Assembly (NCBI GenBank): GCA_944325885.1
Contig: CALVBT010000004.1
Location: 124,001 to 188,000 of the forward strand
Length of the DNA: 64,000 bases
Direction: 5' to 3'
Origin: Candidatus Gastranaerophilales bacterium
GTDB taxonomy: Bacteria; Cyanobacteriota; Vampirovibrionia; Gastranaerophilales; Gastranaerophilaceae
Position numbers and translations under genes: made by a program. Each line of letters begins with the position of its first letter. Position 1 is the first letter of the stretch. This document shows, in pieces, positions 8,641-18,935 of this stretch. The notes under the pieces were generated by a model. It had not been told where the DNA came from. It searched no databases and saw nothing but the letters and a program-made list of their open reading frames with translations.

Positions 8641-9600
8641 TTATTTGAAAATAGAGTTTTGCCCGGACAAATCAAATTTCAACATAGATTTTTGCATTCC
8701 CTGTATAACAGTATCATCCGGTTTTATATTGCCTAATAACAAAGGCGAATCAGGATTGTGATATTTGTAATTGTCAAAAGCCTTTTGCGGATTTTTGTTG
8801 GCATAGCAATATTTGCAGCCGTTCAAACAGGTATCATACGCACCTATATCACGGCTTTCTATGCAATGACATCCCTGACGCATACCTTTATGTTTTAAAT
8901 CCTTAAAAACAATATTGTTAGCTTTGCCCAAAATATCCAGCGTTACACAGCCCGAAAGATGAATTCCGTATCTTGTAAAACTTTCATCCGTCCCGCAGGT
9001 TTGCAGCAGCAGACCATATTTGCCGGCAATTTCAGCGAGGTGTTTGGCGATAAAATCTCTATTTTCTTCTGTTAAAAGAATAATTTCAGGCATGTTTTTT
9101 TCAAGCTTTTTATACATTTCAACAAAACTAAAAATACACCTGTCGACATGTCCTGATAGTTGTTTTGCCATATTATCAAAGGTTTCTAAATGATAATCTA
9201 TTGTATATTTTTCTGTTAACAAAACAGGGTCATAACGCCACGCTATTTTATTTGAACCGACTATGTCCTCTAATTTCAATAAAGTATCAATACTTTTTTC
9301 AATTGCAGGAACTCCGGGTTCCACATCTTTTCCATAAGCCGTTATTGTATAGTAAAAATATGTATGGAATTTGTCCGTTATTTCATGCAAATTTTGCAAG
9401 ATAGGTTCGTAATTCTTGGAACAAAAAATAACACAATCAATCTTATCCGGAGTCAGCTCATACCTTGTTACTTTATTAGGGAACAGAGGATTTCTCGAAT
9501 AAACAAAACCCTCCTGAAATCTTTTTAAAAGCCATTTGTTATAATATTGAACAATATCAGTTCTTCCGCCGGTATTAAGTATCATATCCCCATTTATCAA
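8641..9600 (-). CDS. DUF1848 family protein
   Basis: A 319-residue protein that resembles the DUF1848 family. It starts MILNTGGRTDIVQYYNKWL and shows IDCVIFCSKNYEPIL, YFYYTITAYG and KIAWRYDPVLL. Its C-terminal region is cysteine-rich (GCHCIES, then CLNGCKYCYAN), suggesting metal or iron-sulfur binding. The family function is unknown. The same-strand neighbour upstream is a small coiled-coil protein 21 bases away, so the two may be co-transcribed. Confidence 0.8.
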   Translation of the reverse strand: MINGDMILNTGGRTDIVQYYNKWLLKRFQEGFVYSRNPLFPNKVTRYELTPDKIDCVIFCSKNYEPILQNLHEITDKFHTYFYYTITAYGKDVEPGVPAIEKSIDTLLKLEDIVGSNKIAWRYDPVLLTEKYTIDYHLETFDNMAKQLSGHVDRCIFSFVEMYKKLEKNMPEIILLTEENRDFIAKHLAEIAGKYGLLLQTCGTDESFTRYGIHLSGCVTLDILGKANNIVFKDLKHKGMRQGCHCIESRDIGAYDTCLNGCKYCYANKNPQKAFDNYKYHNPDSPLLLGNIKPDDTVIQGMQKSMLKFDLSGQNSIFK

Positions 9601-9621
9601 AATATTTTTTGTTTCACAAAA

Positions 9622-9948
9622 TTATTTTTCTAAGCATTTTTGGATGTTTAATCTGTTTATTTTTATCTCTTTTATTGCTTCTCTCAATCTATCTATCTGA
9701 TTATATATAATATCTATTTTTTCTGAATAATACTCCCAATTTTGAGGAGTCACTCGTTTATATTCAAAATAGCGTTTAAATTTGTACAAATCAACTTCCA
9801 AACGGGTAATATTTTCTTGCAGCGCATTTATTTTTTCCGTATCATCTTTTGTCAGTTTTAAAACAGGGCCACTGTATTTATTTATCGGAATAAGTTTTCC
9901 AAAGCTTACATTTCTGTTTACGTAATTAGTGTTGTTATTTATCAGCAT
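9622..9948 (-). CDS. Small coiled-coil protein with N-terminal SFGK motif
   Basis: A 108-residue protein of unknown function. The N-terminus contains NRNVSFGKLIPI; the rest is predicted helical and heptad-like (KINALQENITRLEVDLYKFK, then IDRLREAIKEIKI). The ATG at 9948 is preceded by AAAGGA at good spacing; an upstream GTG/TTG-type start at 9972 is less likely. The short N-terminal F-G-K motif resembles that of the proteins at 21065 and 52576 in this window. Confidence 0.65.
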   Translation of the reverse strand: MLINNNTNYVNRNVSFGKLIPINKYSGPVLKLTKDDTEKINALQENITRLEVDLYKFKRYFEYKRVTPQNWEYYSEKIDIIYNQIDRLREAIKEIKINRLNIQKCLEK

Positions 9949-10022
9949 ATTTTTTGTCCTTTGTTTACACAAAGAACAAAATACAAAAAATTTGCTATTT
10001 ACTAATTTCTTTTTAACACTTC

Positions 10023-11225
10023 TTAATCATCACTATTCCATTCAACATTTCTCGTTGAATACATAACAACAGCTATTATCAAGAACAGTACAAGGCTGCC
10101 AATCAACAAAGAAAAATCCTGAAGCATAAGCAATATGTATAAAAACACATACAACAAAGCCATAATTGCCGTAATCAAACATGTAAATTTAATATTTTCT
10201 TTTTTGGTAATTACAAAATGCGTATATGCTGCTATCAAACCCACTGTCATCAAAGCCGCAATGATATAAGCAACAGCAAACGGCCAAAACTCGGAGATAG
10301 AAATCAACAAAAGATAAAAAATCAGCATAGCACCGCCCATCATAAGATACTGCAGCTGATGAATCGGTCTTTTCTTAGAAGAAGCAATTTCAAATATAAA
10401 ATAAGCAAGAAAAGTCAAAGACAGGAACAAAAATGCATATTTTACAGCTCTGGTTGCCATTCTGTAACTGTCTACAGGAGTCAAAAATGACACGCCTGCT
10501 TTTGGCTGTATAAGCGATGAAGCAGCTATTGCAGGTATTTTCCATTCTGCTTCAAAAGCATCTTTAGAAATCTCTCTTTCTTCAGGCAAAAAATCACCGT
10601 CAAAACTCGGGTTTTTCCAATCTCCTTCTATCTCAATTTCGTTATTTATACCGCCCGGCACCACATATATTTTATTTATACCTCTTATCTGATATTTAAT
10701 TTCAAAAGGAATATTTTTTTCATTTGTATTGAGCTTTTTTGAATATTTTTTAGAACTGTTTGTTACAAATTTATCCGACATCAGCTTAAATTCCGGCTGA
10801 GAAACAAACCCTTTTGCATCGGCAACATCAAAAGCCAAATCCGCCGTCAAGTTTCTTATTCTTCCATAGTTGTTTAAAAAATCACCCTTCAGCTCAACCT
10901 CTGCTGTATAAACAGGTACAGTAAAAATACCTTTTTTACGCATTTGAGTTTTTACATTCACTTCCGCTTCATAATTATTTAAATCAAGAGTTTCTTTAAC
11001 AATTCCTTTTTTAGAAGGAATATTCAATGTTAAAGTCGGAGCCATGATTGTTTGAGAATCTGCCCAAGAAATTTTGACATTATCGACCGCTTCATTTTTA
11101 TAAGACTGTCTGTCCCTTATAATCCCGCTCATAAAAGCTATCGGGATAAGAAGAATCAACAGCATACCCAAAACAATATAAAACTTTTTAACTTTTTTGC
11201 TCACACCCTTTTTCTGACCGTCCAT
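10023..11225 (-). CDS. creD: CreD-like inner membrane protein
   Basis: A 400-residue protein with one N-terminal membrane segment (FYIVLGMLLILLIPIAFMSGII), a large extracytoplasmic beta-rich domain (about residues 35-260) and a C-terminal block of about five membrane segments (VKYAFLFLSLTFLAYFIFE onward). This matches CreD (colicin E2 tolerance), including the RPIHQLQYLMMGGAMLIFY stretch. CreD belongs to the CreBC envelope-stress regulon in enterobacteria; no creBC is seen here. The ATG at 11225 follows AAGGAG. Confidence 0.88.
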   Translation of the reverse strand: MDGQKKGVSKKVKKFYIVLGMLLILLIPIAFMSGIIRDRQSYKNEAVDNVKISWADSQTIMAPTLTLNIPSKKGIVKETLDLNNYEAEVNVKTQMRKKGIFTVPVYTAEVELKGDFLNNYGRIRNLTADLAFDVADAKGFVSQPEFKLMSDKFVTNSSKKYSKKLNTNEKNIPFEIKYQIRGINKIYVVPGGINNEIEIEGDWKNPSFDGDFLPEEREISKDAFEAEWKIPAIAASSLIQPKAGVSFLTPVDSYRMATRAVKYAFLFLSLTFLAYFIFEIASSKKRPIHQLQYLMMGGAMLIFYLLLISISEFWPFAVAYIIAALMTVGLIAAYTHFVITKKENIKFTCLITAIMALLYVFLYILLMLQDFSLLIGSLVLFLIIAVVMYSTRNVEWNSDD

Positions 11226-11287
11226 AAAAACTCCTTTTTGTTTATTGTTCACCAAAAAGACGAATTGAGCAACTTGTTAAAATAAGT

Positions 11288-11764
11288 TTAAGGCTGCACA
11301 CAGGTTTTGCAAACATCCACCCAACCATCAGAGCCGGAATATTTTTCCAAATCCAGAATATTCAACTCGATTGCGCTGTTTGAACTGCCGCATGCCGGAA
11401 ACACCGTATCAAAACGCTTTAAAGACTCATCCAGATAAACTTTCACCCCGTCATTGACAGCAAAAGGGCAAACCCCTCCGACCCCGTGACCGATAACAGA
11501 TTCGACCTCTTCAAACTTTAACATTTTAGCTTTTGTATGGAACAATTTTTTGTATTTTGAATTATCTATTTTTACATCACCAGCAGTCACAATCAGCACA
11601 GGCTGTTCATCTATCCGGAAAGACAAAGTCTTTGCGATTCTGGCTTCTTCACAGCCGAGAGCCTTTGCTGCAAGCTCCACTGTCGCACTCGATACATCAA
11701 ACTCCATAACAGCATTTTCAAGCCCTTTTGACTCAAAAAACTTTTTTACTTTTTCCAAAGACAT
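11288..11764 (-). CDS. YbaK/EbsC-family aminoacyl-tRNA deacylase
   Basis: A 158-residue single-domain protein. It shows ELAAKALGCEEARIAKTLSF and VLIVTAGDVKIDNSKYKK (the conserved Lys region), then GHGVGGVCPFAV, typical of the YbaK fold that hydrolyses mischarged tRNAs such as Cys-tRNA(Pro). The ATG at 11764 has GAGG upstream; an in-frame start at 11797 would overlap the preceding helicase gene. It lies 25 bases after the helicase stop, probably the same transcript. Confidence 0.87.
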   Translation of the reverse strand: MSLEKVKKFFESKGLENAVMEFDVSSATVELAAKALGCEEARIAKTLSFRIDEQPVLIVTAGDVKIDNSKYKKLFHTKAKMLKFEEVESVIGHGVGGVCPFAVNDGVKVYLDESLKRFDTVFPACGSSNSAIELNILDLEKYSGSDGWVDVCKTCVQP

Positions 11765-11789
11765 AAAAACCTCAAAAATTTTAACAAAA

Positions 11790-14123
11790 TCAATCAATAT
11801 CTATTGGCGAACGATTTATTGCATCGATTGCAGCTCTTGCGTTTTGAACAAGCTCATCAGACACATTCGGTATCACGGTAAGCTGACGAAGCACGTCAAT
11901 AGTACGTTTAAAACATCTTACCACATCTCCTTCGCCTGCGGGAATCTGCTCCATCAGCTCATCCCACTCGCCGCCGTTCACCCAGTATTCTATCAAAGGC
12001 GAGTAATAAGAATTTATGTACATAGGAGTTTCTATCTCATAGTCACGCTGAACAATAGCCACTCTCCGGCGGATATCTTTTATTCTGTTAAGAGCCTTTC
12101 TTGTTCCCTTGCTTATTGGAATTTCCGGATAAACATCCGCTCTCAAATCTTCCGTAGTTATTGCACAAATCACAGAAGCCAGCTCATCGACCTTCAATGT
12201 ATCCAGAATTCCGCTAAAGATTATTTCTGATAAAAACAGCTCATTTTCTGCTCTTATTGCGGCTGTAGTTTTGCCTTTTTCGTTAGGATAATCATTTTCA
12301 ATATATCCCATTTTTTCCAACACACCTACGTGATTTAAAAAGATACGCCAGTACACGTCTTTTTGATAGTCGATTGTTTTTTCAAGCTTCATCGCACGTT
12401 TTTGGAATCTTTCGAGCAATTCATTTTCCTTTACGTGTTTGCGATATAACTTGCAGGTATCGCAGCCGTATGACTGCACCTTGTGCAGCAGCTGTTTTGT
12501 CTTGTACTCAAAATCCTTTACATAATCAACATTTTCAGGATTTTTTTTGTTCATCTGTTTTCTCAAAACTTTTGCTGTTTTTCGCTGTTCCACGTAAGTA
12601 TTTTTTAGTTTTAAATACTCGAACATGTCCTTTGTTGAATGGCCAAAAGGACATTTGAACTCTTTTATGCCGTCAATTACTTTGTTCAGTTCTTCCTGTT
12701 GTTTTATCAAAGGAGTGAGCCTTGTTGTGGAAGTGTAATACCCAAAACTCTTTAAAATCAACTCTTTTGCTTCATCAAGAGTAAAACGCTGCAGCAAATT
12801 CAAAACCATTGAATAAGTAGGAGTAAAACGGCTCTCCAGAGGATTTGCATCACTTTTCACAAGCTCTGCAACTTCTTCCGGCGACTGAAATGCAGTGCCG
12901 ACAATCGTAACATAACCGATTTCATCCATACCTCTTCTGCCGGCACGGCCTGACATTTGTAAAAACTCACTCGGAGTAAGCATTCTGTGACCGGAGTCAG
13001 TACGTTTTGAAACAGCGGAAATTACCGTAGAACGAGCCGGCATATTTATCCCTGCAGCAAGAGTTTCTGTAGCAAACACTACCTTTATCAACCCTTTTTG
13101 AAACAGCTTTTCAACAAGGACTTTCCATCCCGGCAAAAGCCCTGCATGGTGTGAGGCCACCCCGCACAATACGTATTCAAGATGTTTGTTATTGTACAAG
13201 TACGGGTTTTCTGCCAGATAATCATCCACAATTTTTTTGATTTCTTTTTGTTCTTCAGGTGTGGTCAGGCACAACCCTGCGCATTTCTCCATTTGTTCAT
13301 CACATTTTTTGCGTGAAAATGTAAAATAAATCGCAGGCAGCATATTTTTCTTGTGCAGCACGGATACAACATCTTTTGCGACCTGTCTTTGAGGCATTTT
13401 TCCCTTGCGGCCAAAATACTTTGCTTTGGATTCGGGTTTTATTTTTTTGTTTAATCTACCCTCCGGTGTCAAAAGAGGAAGAATATCGTTCGGTTTTGAA
13501 GAATCATAATAATAGTATCGTAAAGGTACCGGCCTAAAATCCGTATACACAAGCTCTGTTCTTGAATGAACAGTGTTTATCCAGTCAGTAAGCTGCTGAG
13601 AATTTGCAACCGTAGCAGAAAGAGCAATAATCTGCACATTTGTCGGACAATAGATTATACTTTCTTCCCAGACAGTGCCTCTTTGTTCGTCGTTCATATA
13701 ATGGACTTCGTCCAGAACTACGTATCGGACTTCTTTCAGGTTGTCAGAAACAGAGCCGAAGTTTGTACCGTAGAGCATGTTTCTAAAGACCTCTGTCGTC
13801 ATAACAACAATCTGGGCATTACGATTTATCGAAGTGTCACCCGTCAAAAGCCCGACTCTGTCTTCGCCGTATTTTTGTGAAAAGTCACTGTACTTCTGGT
13901 TGGACAGAGCTTTTAGAGGAGTTGTATAAAAAATTCTTGTGCCTTCTCTGAGGGCTTTGTGTATAGCCATCTGGGCTATACAGGTTTTGCCCGCACCGGT
14001 CGGGGCGCACACTACTACGCTCTTGCCGTTATTAATATGGTAGAGTGCTTCTTCTTGAAAATCGTCTAATTTAAAACTGAACCCGTAATCACAACTATCT
14101 TTAGAAATGTTTTCTTCCGGCAT
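11790..14123 (-). CDS. Ski2/Mtr4-like DExH RNA helicase with DSHCT-type C-terminus
   Basis: A 777-residue superfamily 2 helicase: Q-motif region LDDFQEEAL, Walker A PTGAGKT (residues 41-47), TTPLKALSNQK (Ia), DEVHYM (motif II), SAT (III) and QMSGRAGRRGMD (VI). The C-terminal third is helical and ends with a conserved block typical of DSHCT domains. Such helicases are widespread in Cyanobacteria and plastids (ISE2-like) and act in RNA processing or decay. The minus-strand promoter region shows TATTATAT about 30 bases before the ATG. Confidence 0.87.
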   Translation of the reverse strand: MPEENISKDSCDYGFSFKLDDFQEEALYHINNGKSVVVCAPTGAGKTCIAQMAIHKALREGTRIFYTTPLKALSNQKYSDFSQKYGEDRVGLLTGDTSINRNAQIVVMTTEVFRNMLYGTNFGSVSDNLKEVRYVVLDEVHYMNDEQRGTVWEESIIYCPTNVQIIALSATVANSQQLTDWINTVHSRTELVYTDFRPVPLRYYYYDSSKPNDILPLLTPEGRLNKKIKPESKAKYFGRKGKMPQRQVAKDVVSVLHKKNMLPAIYFTFSRKKCDEQMEKCAGLCLTTPEEQKEIKKIVDDYLAENPYLYNNKHLEYVLCGVASHHAGLLPGWKVLVEKLFQKGLIKVVFATETLAAGINMPARSTVISAVSKRTDSGHRMLTPSEFLQMSGRAGRRGMDEIGYVTIVGTAFQSPEEVAELVKSDANPLESRFTPTYSMVLNLLQRFTLDEAKELILKSFGYYTSTTRLTPLIKQQEELNKVIDGIKEFKCPFGHSTKDMFEYLKLKNTYVEQRKTAKVLRKQMNKKNPENVDYVKDFEYKTKQLLHKVQSYGCDTCKLYRKHVKENELLERFQKRAMKLEKTIDYQKDVYWRIFLNHVGVLEKMGYIENDYPNEKGKTTAAIRAENELFLSEIIFSGILDTLKVDELASVICAITTEDLRADVYPEIPISKGTRKALNRIKDIRRRVAIVQRDYEIETPMYINSYYSPLIEYWVNGGEWDELMEQIPAGEGDVVRCFKRTIDVLRQLTVIPNVSDELVQNARAAIDAINRSPIDID

Positions 14124-14325
14124 GCATTTGTCCTATTTTCGCTCTTATTTATATAATACCCCAAAAAGTCGTTTGCTAAACCGGTTTTATATACGAATTT
14201 CGATATTTTCACAATTTTCAAAAAATATCAGGAGTCAGTTGACTATATGAAAGATTACTGTGCAAATTCCCTTGTGCGTGATAAAATCATTATGAAGAAA
14301 ATTAGACTTGAGGAATTTTTATATA
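14124..14325. other. Divergent intergenic region, helicase gene / secA, with repeat-end fragment
   Basis: This region should hold promoters for both genes. On the minus strand TATTATAT lies near the helicase start. On the plus strand TGATAAAATC precedes secA by about 40 bases; neither is a strong match. Bases 14231-14250 (GGAGTCAGTTGACTATATGA) are an exact inverted copy of the end of the dispersed repeat at 58457-58476. No gene is seen. Confidence 0.55.
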
Positions 14326-17124
14326 ATGCTAGACTTATTATTTAAACTTTTGGGCGATCCTAATGCAAAAAAAGTAAAAAAAATGATGCCCATAGTTGAA
14401 CATATAAACAAGCTCGAACCGGAAATGGAAAAACTCACGGATGAAGAACTTCGGGCTAAAACAGAAGAATTTAAAGAACATTTAAGAAACAGAGAGTTCT
14501 CCTCTGACTTTAAAAAAGACAGAGCCTTAGAGAAAAAAGCACTGGATGAAATCCTGCCGGAAGCTTTTGCCGTAGTAAGAGAAGCCGGAAAACGTGTCTT
14601 GAATATGAGGCATTTTGATGTACAGCTCATAGGCGGTATTTTCCTGCACAACGGACACATTGCGGAAATGAGAACAGGTGAAGGTAAAACTCTCGTAGCC
14701 ACACTTCCTGCATATCTGAATGCGCTGACAGGCAAAGGTGTACACGTTATCACGGTAAACGATTATCTGGCAAAACGTGACAGCGAGTGGATGGGCAAAA
14801 TCTACAAATTTTTAGGCCTCAGCGTAGGTGTAATCCTCGCAAACCAAGAACGAGGCTACGATGACTTTGAACGCAAAAAAGCAGCCTATGCGTGTGATAT
14901 CACTTACGGAACAAACAACGAATTCGGCTTTGACTATCTGAGAGATAACATGGCAGGCAGCATGGATATGCTTGTACAGCGTCCTTACAACTATGCCATC
15001 ATCGATGAAGTCGACTCAATCCTTATTGATGAAGCAAGAACACCTTTAATCATCTCAGGCCGTCTGGAACAATCTGCCCAGCTCTATCAAACAATGGCAA
15101 AAATTGCTCCTCAGCTTCAAAAAGACCTTGATTACGAAGTAGATGAAAAAAATAAAAACGTAATCCTTTCAGAAGAGGGTATTGACCACGCAGAAAAACT
15201 TCTCGGCATAGAGGATTTGTTCGACGTACACAATCAGTATGCGCATCATCTGCTGCAAGCCCTTAAGGCAAAAGAATTGTATCAAAAAGATACCGACTAT
15301 GTAATAAAAGACGGCGAAGTTGTAATTGTTGATGAATTTACAGGCCGTTTGATGGAAGGCCGCCGCTGGTCTGACGGGTTGCATCAGGCTGTAGAAGCAA
15401 AAGAAGGGGTAAAAATTCAAGACGAAACTCAGACTCTTGCTAGCATTACCTTCCAGAATCTGTTCAGACTGTACCCGAAACTCGCAGGTATGACAGGTAC
15501 AGCAATGACAGAAGAGGCAGAATTCGGAAAGATTTACAACCTCGAAGTTACAACAATCCCGACAAACAAACCGGATATCAGAATCAACCTGCCCGATGTT
15601 GTTTACAAAACACAAAAGCAAAAATACCTTGCGGTTGTAGAAGAAATAGTAAAAATGCATAACCTCGGCAGACCGGTTCTTGTCGGTACAATAAGCATTG
15701 ACAAATCAGAATATCTTTCGGATTTGTTGAAAAAAAGAGGGATTAAACACAACGTACTGAACGCAAAACACCACGAAAAAGAAGCCTACATTATCGCACA
15801 GGCAGGACGTTTCGGTGCGGTAACAATTGCAACAAACATGGCCGGTCGTGGTACGGATATTCTCTTAGGCGGTAACGCTGAATATCTGGCAAAAGATATG
15901 CTGGATCAAAAAGGTATTACCCCCGAAAGCCCGAATTATGAACAACAAAGAGATGCTGCGCTGAAAGAAGCCAAAGCTATTACAGAGGCTGAACACGAAA
16001 AAGTTGTCCAAGCGGGCGGTCTTCACGTAATAGGTACGGAAAGACACGAGTCACGCCGTATCGACAACCAGCTGAGAGGCCGTGCAGCAAGACAGGGCGA
16101 CCCCGGATCCACAAGATTTTTCCTGTCACTGGAAGACGACCTGATGAGAATCTTCGGCGGACAGCATATCATCAATCTTATGAACACTCTGAATGTTGAA
16201 GAGGATATGGCTATCGAATCAAATCTTATCACAAGACAGATTCAGGCTTCTCAAAGAAAAGTAGAAACCTATCACTTTGACATAAGAAAAAGCGTACTCG
16301 AATACGACGATGTTATGAATGTTCAAAGAGAAAAATTCTACAGCCAAAGACGCCGTGTGCTAAAAGGCGAAGACCTTACACCTGACATCTATTACATGAT
16401 AGAAAGAGAAATCGACAGAATAATAAAAAGCTATATCTCTCCTGGTCAAAACCCTCAAGAATATATCTACGAAGATATGCTCGGAATGGTAAAAGAGATT
16501 CACTCTCTTATCCCGCAGCTCTCTTATCTGGAAGTAAACGATTTACAGGGCTTGAGCTACGAATCTATCTTTGAAAAGCTCAAAAAAATGGCCATAGATG
16601 CTTATCGTGAACACGAAGAAGCTACTATCAGCTTCTACAATGACATACAGACACAATACGAACAGGACTTTGTTCCGGAAGAACCCTTCTCTCACACAAA
16701 TGTGATGAGAAATATAGAAAAGGATATCCTCTTAAGAGTCGTAGACAACAAATGGATAGACCACCTGCACAACATAGATATGCTGCGTGACGGCATAGGA
16801 CTCAGGGCTTACGGACAGAAAGACCCTCTCATTGAATACAAAAGAGAAGCCTATGACCTGTTTAACAACATGATGTACGAAATCCAATCCGAAACAGTAA
16901 AATATCTGTTCAGAACACGTTTCGGTGTACAGATTGTAAACAGAAGAGATGATGAAGTTATACAGACACAGCTTTCTCAAGCAGCACAGGAGTTCAAAGC
17001 TCCGACAGAAGATGAAGAACCATCTCATTCACCGGTGCAAAAGGGTGACAAAATAGGAAGAAACGACCCTTGCCCGTGCGGAAGCGGAAAAAAATACAAA
17101 AACTGCTGCGGAAAAGATAAATAA
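14326..17124 (+). CDS. secA: Preprotein translocase ATPase SecA
   Basis: A 932-residue motor of the Sec export pathway. Visible: Walker [31 protein letters not shown], the preprotein cross-linking region, [15 protein letters not shown], helicase motif [16 protein letters not shown], and a C-terminal SEC-C zinc motif ([17 protein letters not shown]) that binds SecB or the ribosome. The ATG at 14326 has GAGGAA upstream and gives the family start [19 protein letters not shown]; a TTG at 14308 would overlap that site. It is followed 63 bases later by the ZorA-like gene. Confidence 0.97.
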   Translation: MLDLLFKLLGDPNAKKVKKMMPIVEHINKLEPEMEKLTDEELRAKTEEFKEHLRNREFSSDFKKDRALEKKALDEILPEAFAVVREAGKRVLNMRHFDVQLIGGIFLHNGHIAEMRTGEGKTLVATLPAYLNALTGKGVHVITVNDYLAKRDSEWMGKIYKFLGLSVGVILANQERGYDDFERKKAAYACDITYGTNNEFGFDYLRDNMAGSMDMLVQRPYNYAIIDEVDSILIDEARTPLIISGRLEQSAQLYQTMAKIAPQLQKDLDYEVDEKNKNVILSEEGIDHAEKLLGIEDLFDVHNQYAHHLLQALKAKELYQKDTDYVIKDGEVVIVDEFTGRLMEGRRWSDGLHQAVEAKEGVKIQDETQTLASITFQNLFRLYPKLAGMTGTAMTEEAEFGKIYNLEVTTIPTNKPDIRINLPDVVYKTQKQKYLAVVEEIVKMHNLGRPVLVGTISIDKSEYLSDLLKKRGIKHNVLNAKHHEKEAYIIAQAGRFGAVTIATNMAGRGTDILLGGNAEYLAKDMLDQKGITPESPNYEQQRDAALKEAKAITEAEHEKVVQAGGLHVIGTERHESRRIDNQLRGRAARQGDPGSTRFFLSLEDDLMRIFGGQHIINLMNTLNVEEDMAIESNLITRQIQASQRKVETYHFDIRKSVLEYDDVMNVQREKFYSQRRRVLKGEDLTPDIYYMIEREIDRIIKSYISPGQNPQEYIYEDMLGMVKEIHSLIPQLSYLEVNDLQGLSYESIFEKLKKMAIDAYREHEEATISFYNDIQTQYEQDFVPEEPFSHTNVMRNIEKDILLRVVDNKWIDHLHNIDMLRDGIGLRAYGQKDPLIEYKREAYDLFNNMMYEIQSETVKYLFRTRFGVQIVNRRDDEVIQTQLSQAAQEFKAPTEDEEPSHSPVQKGDKIGRNDPCPCGSGKKYKNCCGKDK

Positions 17125-17187
17125 TATGCCCATTTTTACAAAAAATGGTATAAATATAATTAATTAATATAAAAAACAGGAAGTATA

Positions 17188-18075
17188 ATGTTTGATTTTA
17201 AACTTTTCTTAAATCCGGTCATACTGGCTATTTTAGTTCTATTCATCGGCGTTCTCGGGTATTTTATTGCAAAAGTAAAATACATAAACAAATCTCTTGT
17301 TTCGCTCACAAAGGTGCTACATTCCTTCAAAAAAGGGAATATTGTATACAGATTCAAGGAGCTTGATGATATTTTTTCAAACAACCCTTTTATTTCAAAC
17401 TACTGGGTTGAGTTTAAAAACACACTTGTTTTTAACGAAGGCATTTCAATAAACGGAGCAAAAACAGACGCCTCTGCAATACAGTGTACAATAGATGCAA
17501 GTTACTTTTTTAATGAAGAAACTCTTGTAAACAGCAAACTAAACTACAAATTTATCTCGGCTGTACCTACAATATTGACGGGTCTTGGGCCTTTATTTAC
17601 TTTTCTGCACATTTCAATAGCATTTTCAAAAGTTAATTTTGCCACACAAGAAGCAACTATTGCCTCTGTGTCCTCACTGCTCGCCTCTATGAAAATAGCA
17701 GCAATGATTTCTGTAGTAGCGGTCGGAACGTCTATTCTGTTTATGATTGTAGAAAGAATTTTGTACAAAAACATGTGCAAAACTCCGCTGAATGCTTTTC
17801 AGCTGGAATTAAACAAACTCTTTGACAGCATTACGTCAGAAAAATTTCTTGTAGAACTTTTAAAAGAATCAAAAATCCAGAACAACGCACTGAATCAGGC
17901 TTTCCAGACCCTGCCCGTACAGATAAAAGCAGCTTTTGACAAGAGTTTGAAAGAAAGTCTTGTGCCTTATCTTGATAATTTGATTTTTTCTGTAAACAAA
18001 TTGCAGGAAAACATAAAAAAACAAGACTCAAAAGGTCTTTTGGATGACCTGTTCGGAAATAATGACGAAGAATAA
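17188..18075 (+). CDS. ZorA-like MotA/TolQ/ExbB-family proton channel protein
   Basis: A 295-residue inner membrane protein. It has one N-terminal membrane segment (about residues 9-30), a cytoplasmic stretch, then two segments (about 122-147 and 163-188) joined by a short periplasmic loop. The second segment contains PTILTGLGPLFTFL, closely resembling the pore helix of ZorA. The C-terminal about 100 residues are helical and form only a short tail, whereas ZorA of Zorya defence systems has a long tail. AACAGGAAG precedes the ATG. The partner gene starts 4 bases after its stop. A stator unit of unknown purpose fits; flagellar MotA is less likely because MotA has four membrane segments. Confidence 0.75.
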   Translation: MFDFKLFLNPVILAILVLFIGVLGYFIAKVKYINKSLVSLTKVLHSFKKGNIVYRFKELDDIFSNNPFISNYWVEFKNTLVFNEGISINGAKTDASAIQCTIDASYFFNEETLVNSKLNYKFISAVPTILTGLGPLFTFLHISIAFSKVNFATQEATIASVSSLLASMKIAAMISVVAVGTSILFMIVERILYKNMCKTPLNAFQLELNKLFDSITSEKFLVELLKESKIQNNALNQAFQTLPVQIKAAFDKSLKESLVPYLDNLIFSVNKLQENIKKQDSKGLLDDLFGNNDEE

Positions 18076-18078
18076 ACT

Positions 18079-18768
18079 ATGAAATATATAAAATACAAAA
18101 CAGACGCACAGGGCGGAGATGATAATGTTTTCTGGGTTACAATGAGCGACCTTTTACTCGGTCTTGTTGTAGTGTTTCTTGTGCTGTTTGTTTTTGCCAT
18201 TACAGGGTTTACACAGAACAAAGTCAACGAACAGGAAAAACAGTACGAAGTAACCGAAAAAATTGCAAAAGAGCTACAAAAAAACAATATAAAAGCAGAA
18301 GCTGACAAATTTTCCGGAACAATAAAAATCTCTGACCTCGAATTGTTTGCGCTGAACAGCGCAGAGTTGTCCCCGAAGGGAAAAGCCTATATGTCAAAGT
18401 TTGTGCCGGTATATCTTAACACCATAATGAAAGACGAAAAAATAAAAGAAAATATAACCAGAATCATAATAGAAGGCCACACAGACTCACAGACCTTTGC
18501 CGGTGCAAAAACAGAAGAAGAAAAATACTTTAAAAATATGGATTTGAGCCTTAGACGTGCCTCTGCTGTTGCACAGTATATAGTCTTTTCCAACTATTCA
18601 GGCAAAGAAAAATACGAAAAAGACCTGTTCAAACTCCTGTCTGTAGAAGGCAAAGGCCCCTCAGAACCTGTCTTTGTAAACGGAAAAGAAGACTATGCAA
18701 AAAGCAGACGTGTTGAACTAAAGCTTGTTTTTAAAGACAAAAGCATACTAGATGCCATTAAAAAATAG
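18079..18768 (+). CDS. ZorB-like / MotB-like OmpA-domain protein
   Basis: A 229-residue partner of the preceding channel protein. A single N-terminal membrane segment (about residues 24-43) starts with Asp24 in VTMSDLLLGLVVVFLVLF, the position of the proton-carrying Asp of MotB and ZorB. The periplasmic part is an OmpA-like peptidoglycan-binding domain with IIIEGHTDS (132-137), LSLRRASAVAQYI and SRRVELKLV. Together the two genes would form a peptidoglycan-anchored, ion-driven 5:2 stator. No ZorC, ZorD or ZorE gene follows. Confidence 0.78.
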   Translation: MKYIKYKTDAQGGDDNVFWVTMSDLLLGLVVVFLVLFVFAITGFTQNKVNEQEKQYEVTEKIAKELQKNNIKAEADKFSGTIKISDLELFALNSAELSPKGKAYMSKFVPVYLNTIMKDEKIKENITRIIIEGHTDSQTFAGAKTEEEKYFKNMDLSLRRASAVAQYIVFSNYSGKEKYEKDLFKLLSVEGKGPSEPVFVNGKEDYAKSRRVELKLVFKDKSILDAIKK

Positions 18769-18873
18769 TTTAAACCACTTGCTATAAAAGCCTTTTTTGG
18801 AATATCAACTTTCTTAATTCGTCCCATTTTGTAAATTTATGTAAACAAATTCGTAAAAAATCGGACTTCTCCC

Positions 18874-18901
18874 TAAAGTTCATTAAACTGTTAGCCGATA
18901 A
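18874..18901 (+). promoter_or_regulatory. Sigma-28 (FliA/SigD)-type promoter
   Basis: TAAAGTTC at 18874 is followed by an exact GCCGATAA at 18894-18901, with 16 bases between TAAA and GCCGATAA. The known consensus is TAAA-N14 to 16-GCCGATAA. It lies 34 bases upstream of the small gene at 18936. Confidence 0.75.
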
Positions 18902-18935
18902 AGTTAATGTGGAAATAATAAACAGGAGAAGATAA

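Noticed and set aside
17129-17147. CCATTTTT-ACA-AAAAATGG hairpin after secA as a terminator
   Set aside because: It is A/T-rich and lacks a clear T run; readthrough into the ZorA-like gene seems possible, so it is not called.
17188-18768. A complete Zorya defence system
   Set aside because: Only ZorA- and ZorB-like genes are present; no ZorC, ZorD or ZorE-like gene in the following 3 kb, and the ZorA tail is short.
17188-18768. Flagellar MotA/MotB
   Set aside because: The channel protein has three, not four, membrane segments and ZorA-like pore residues; flagellar genes lie elsewhere. Not fully excluded.
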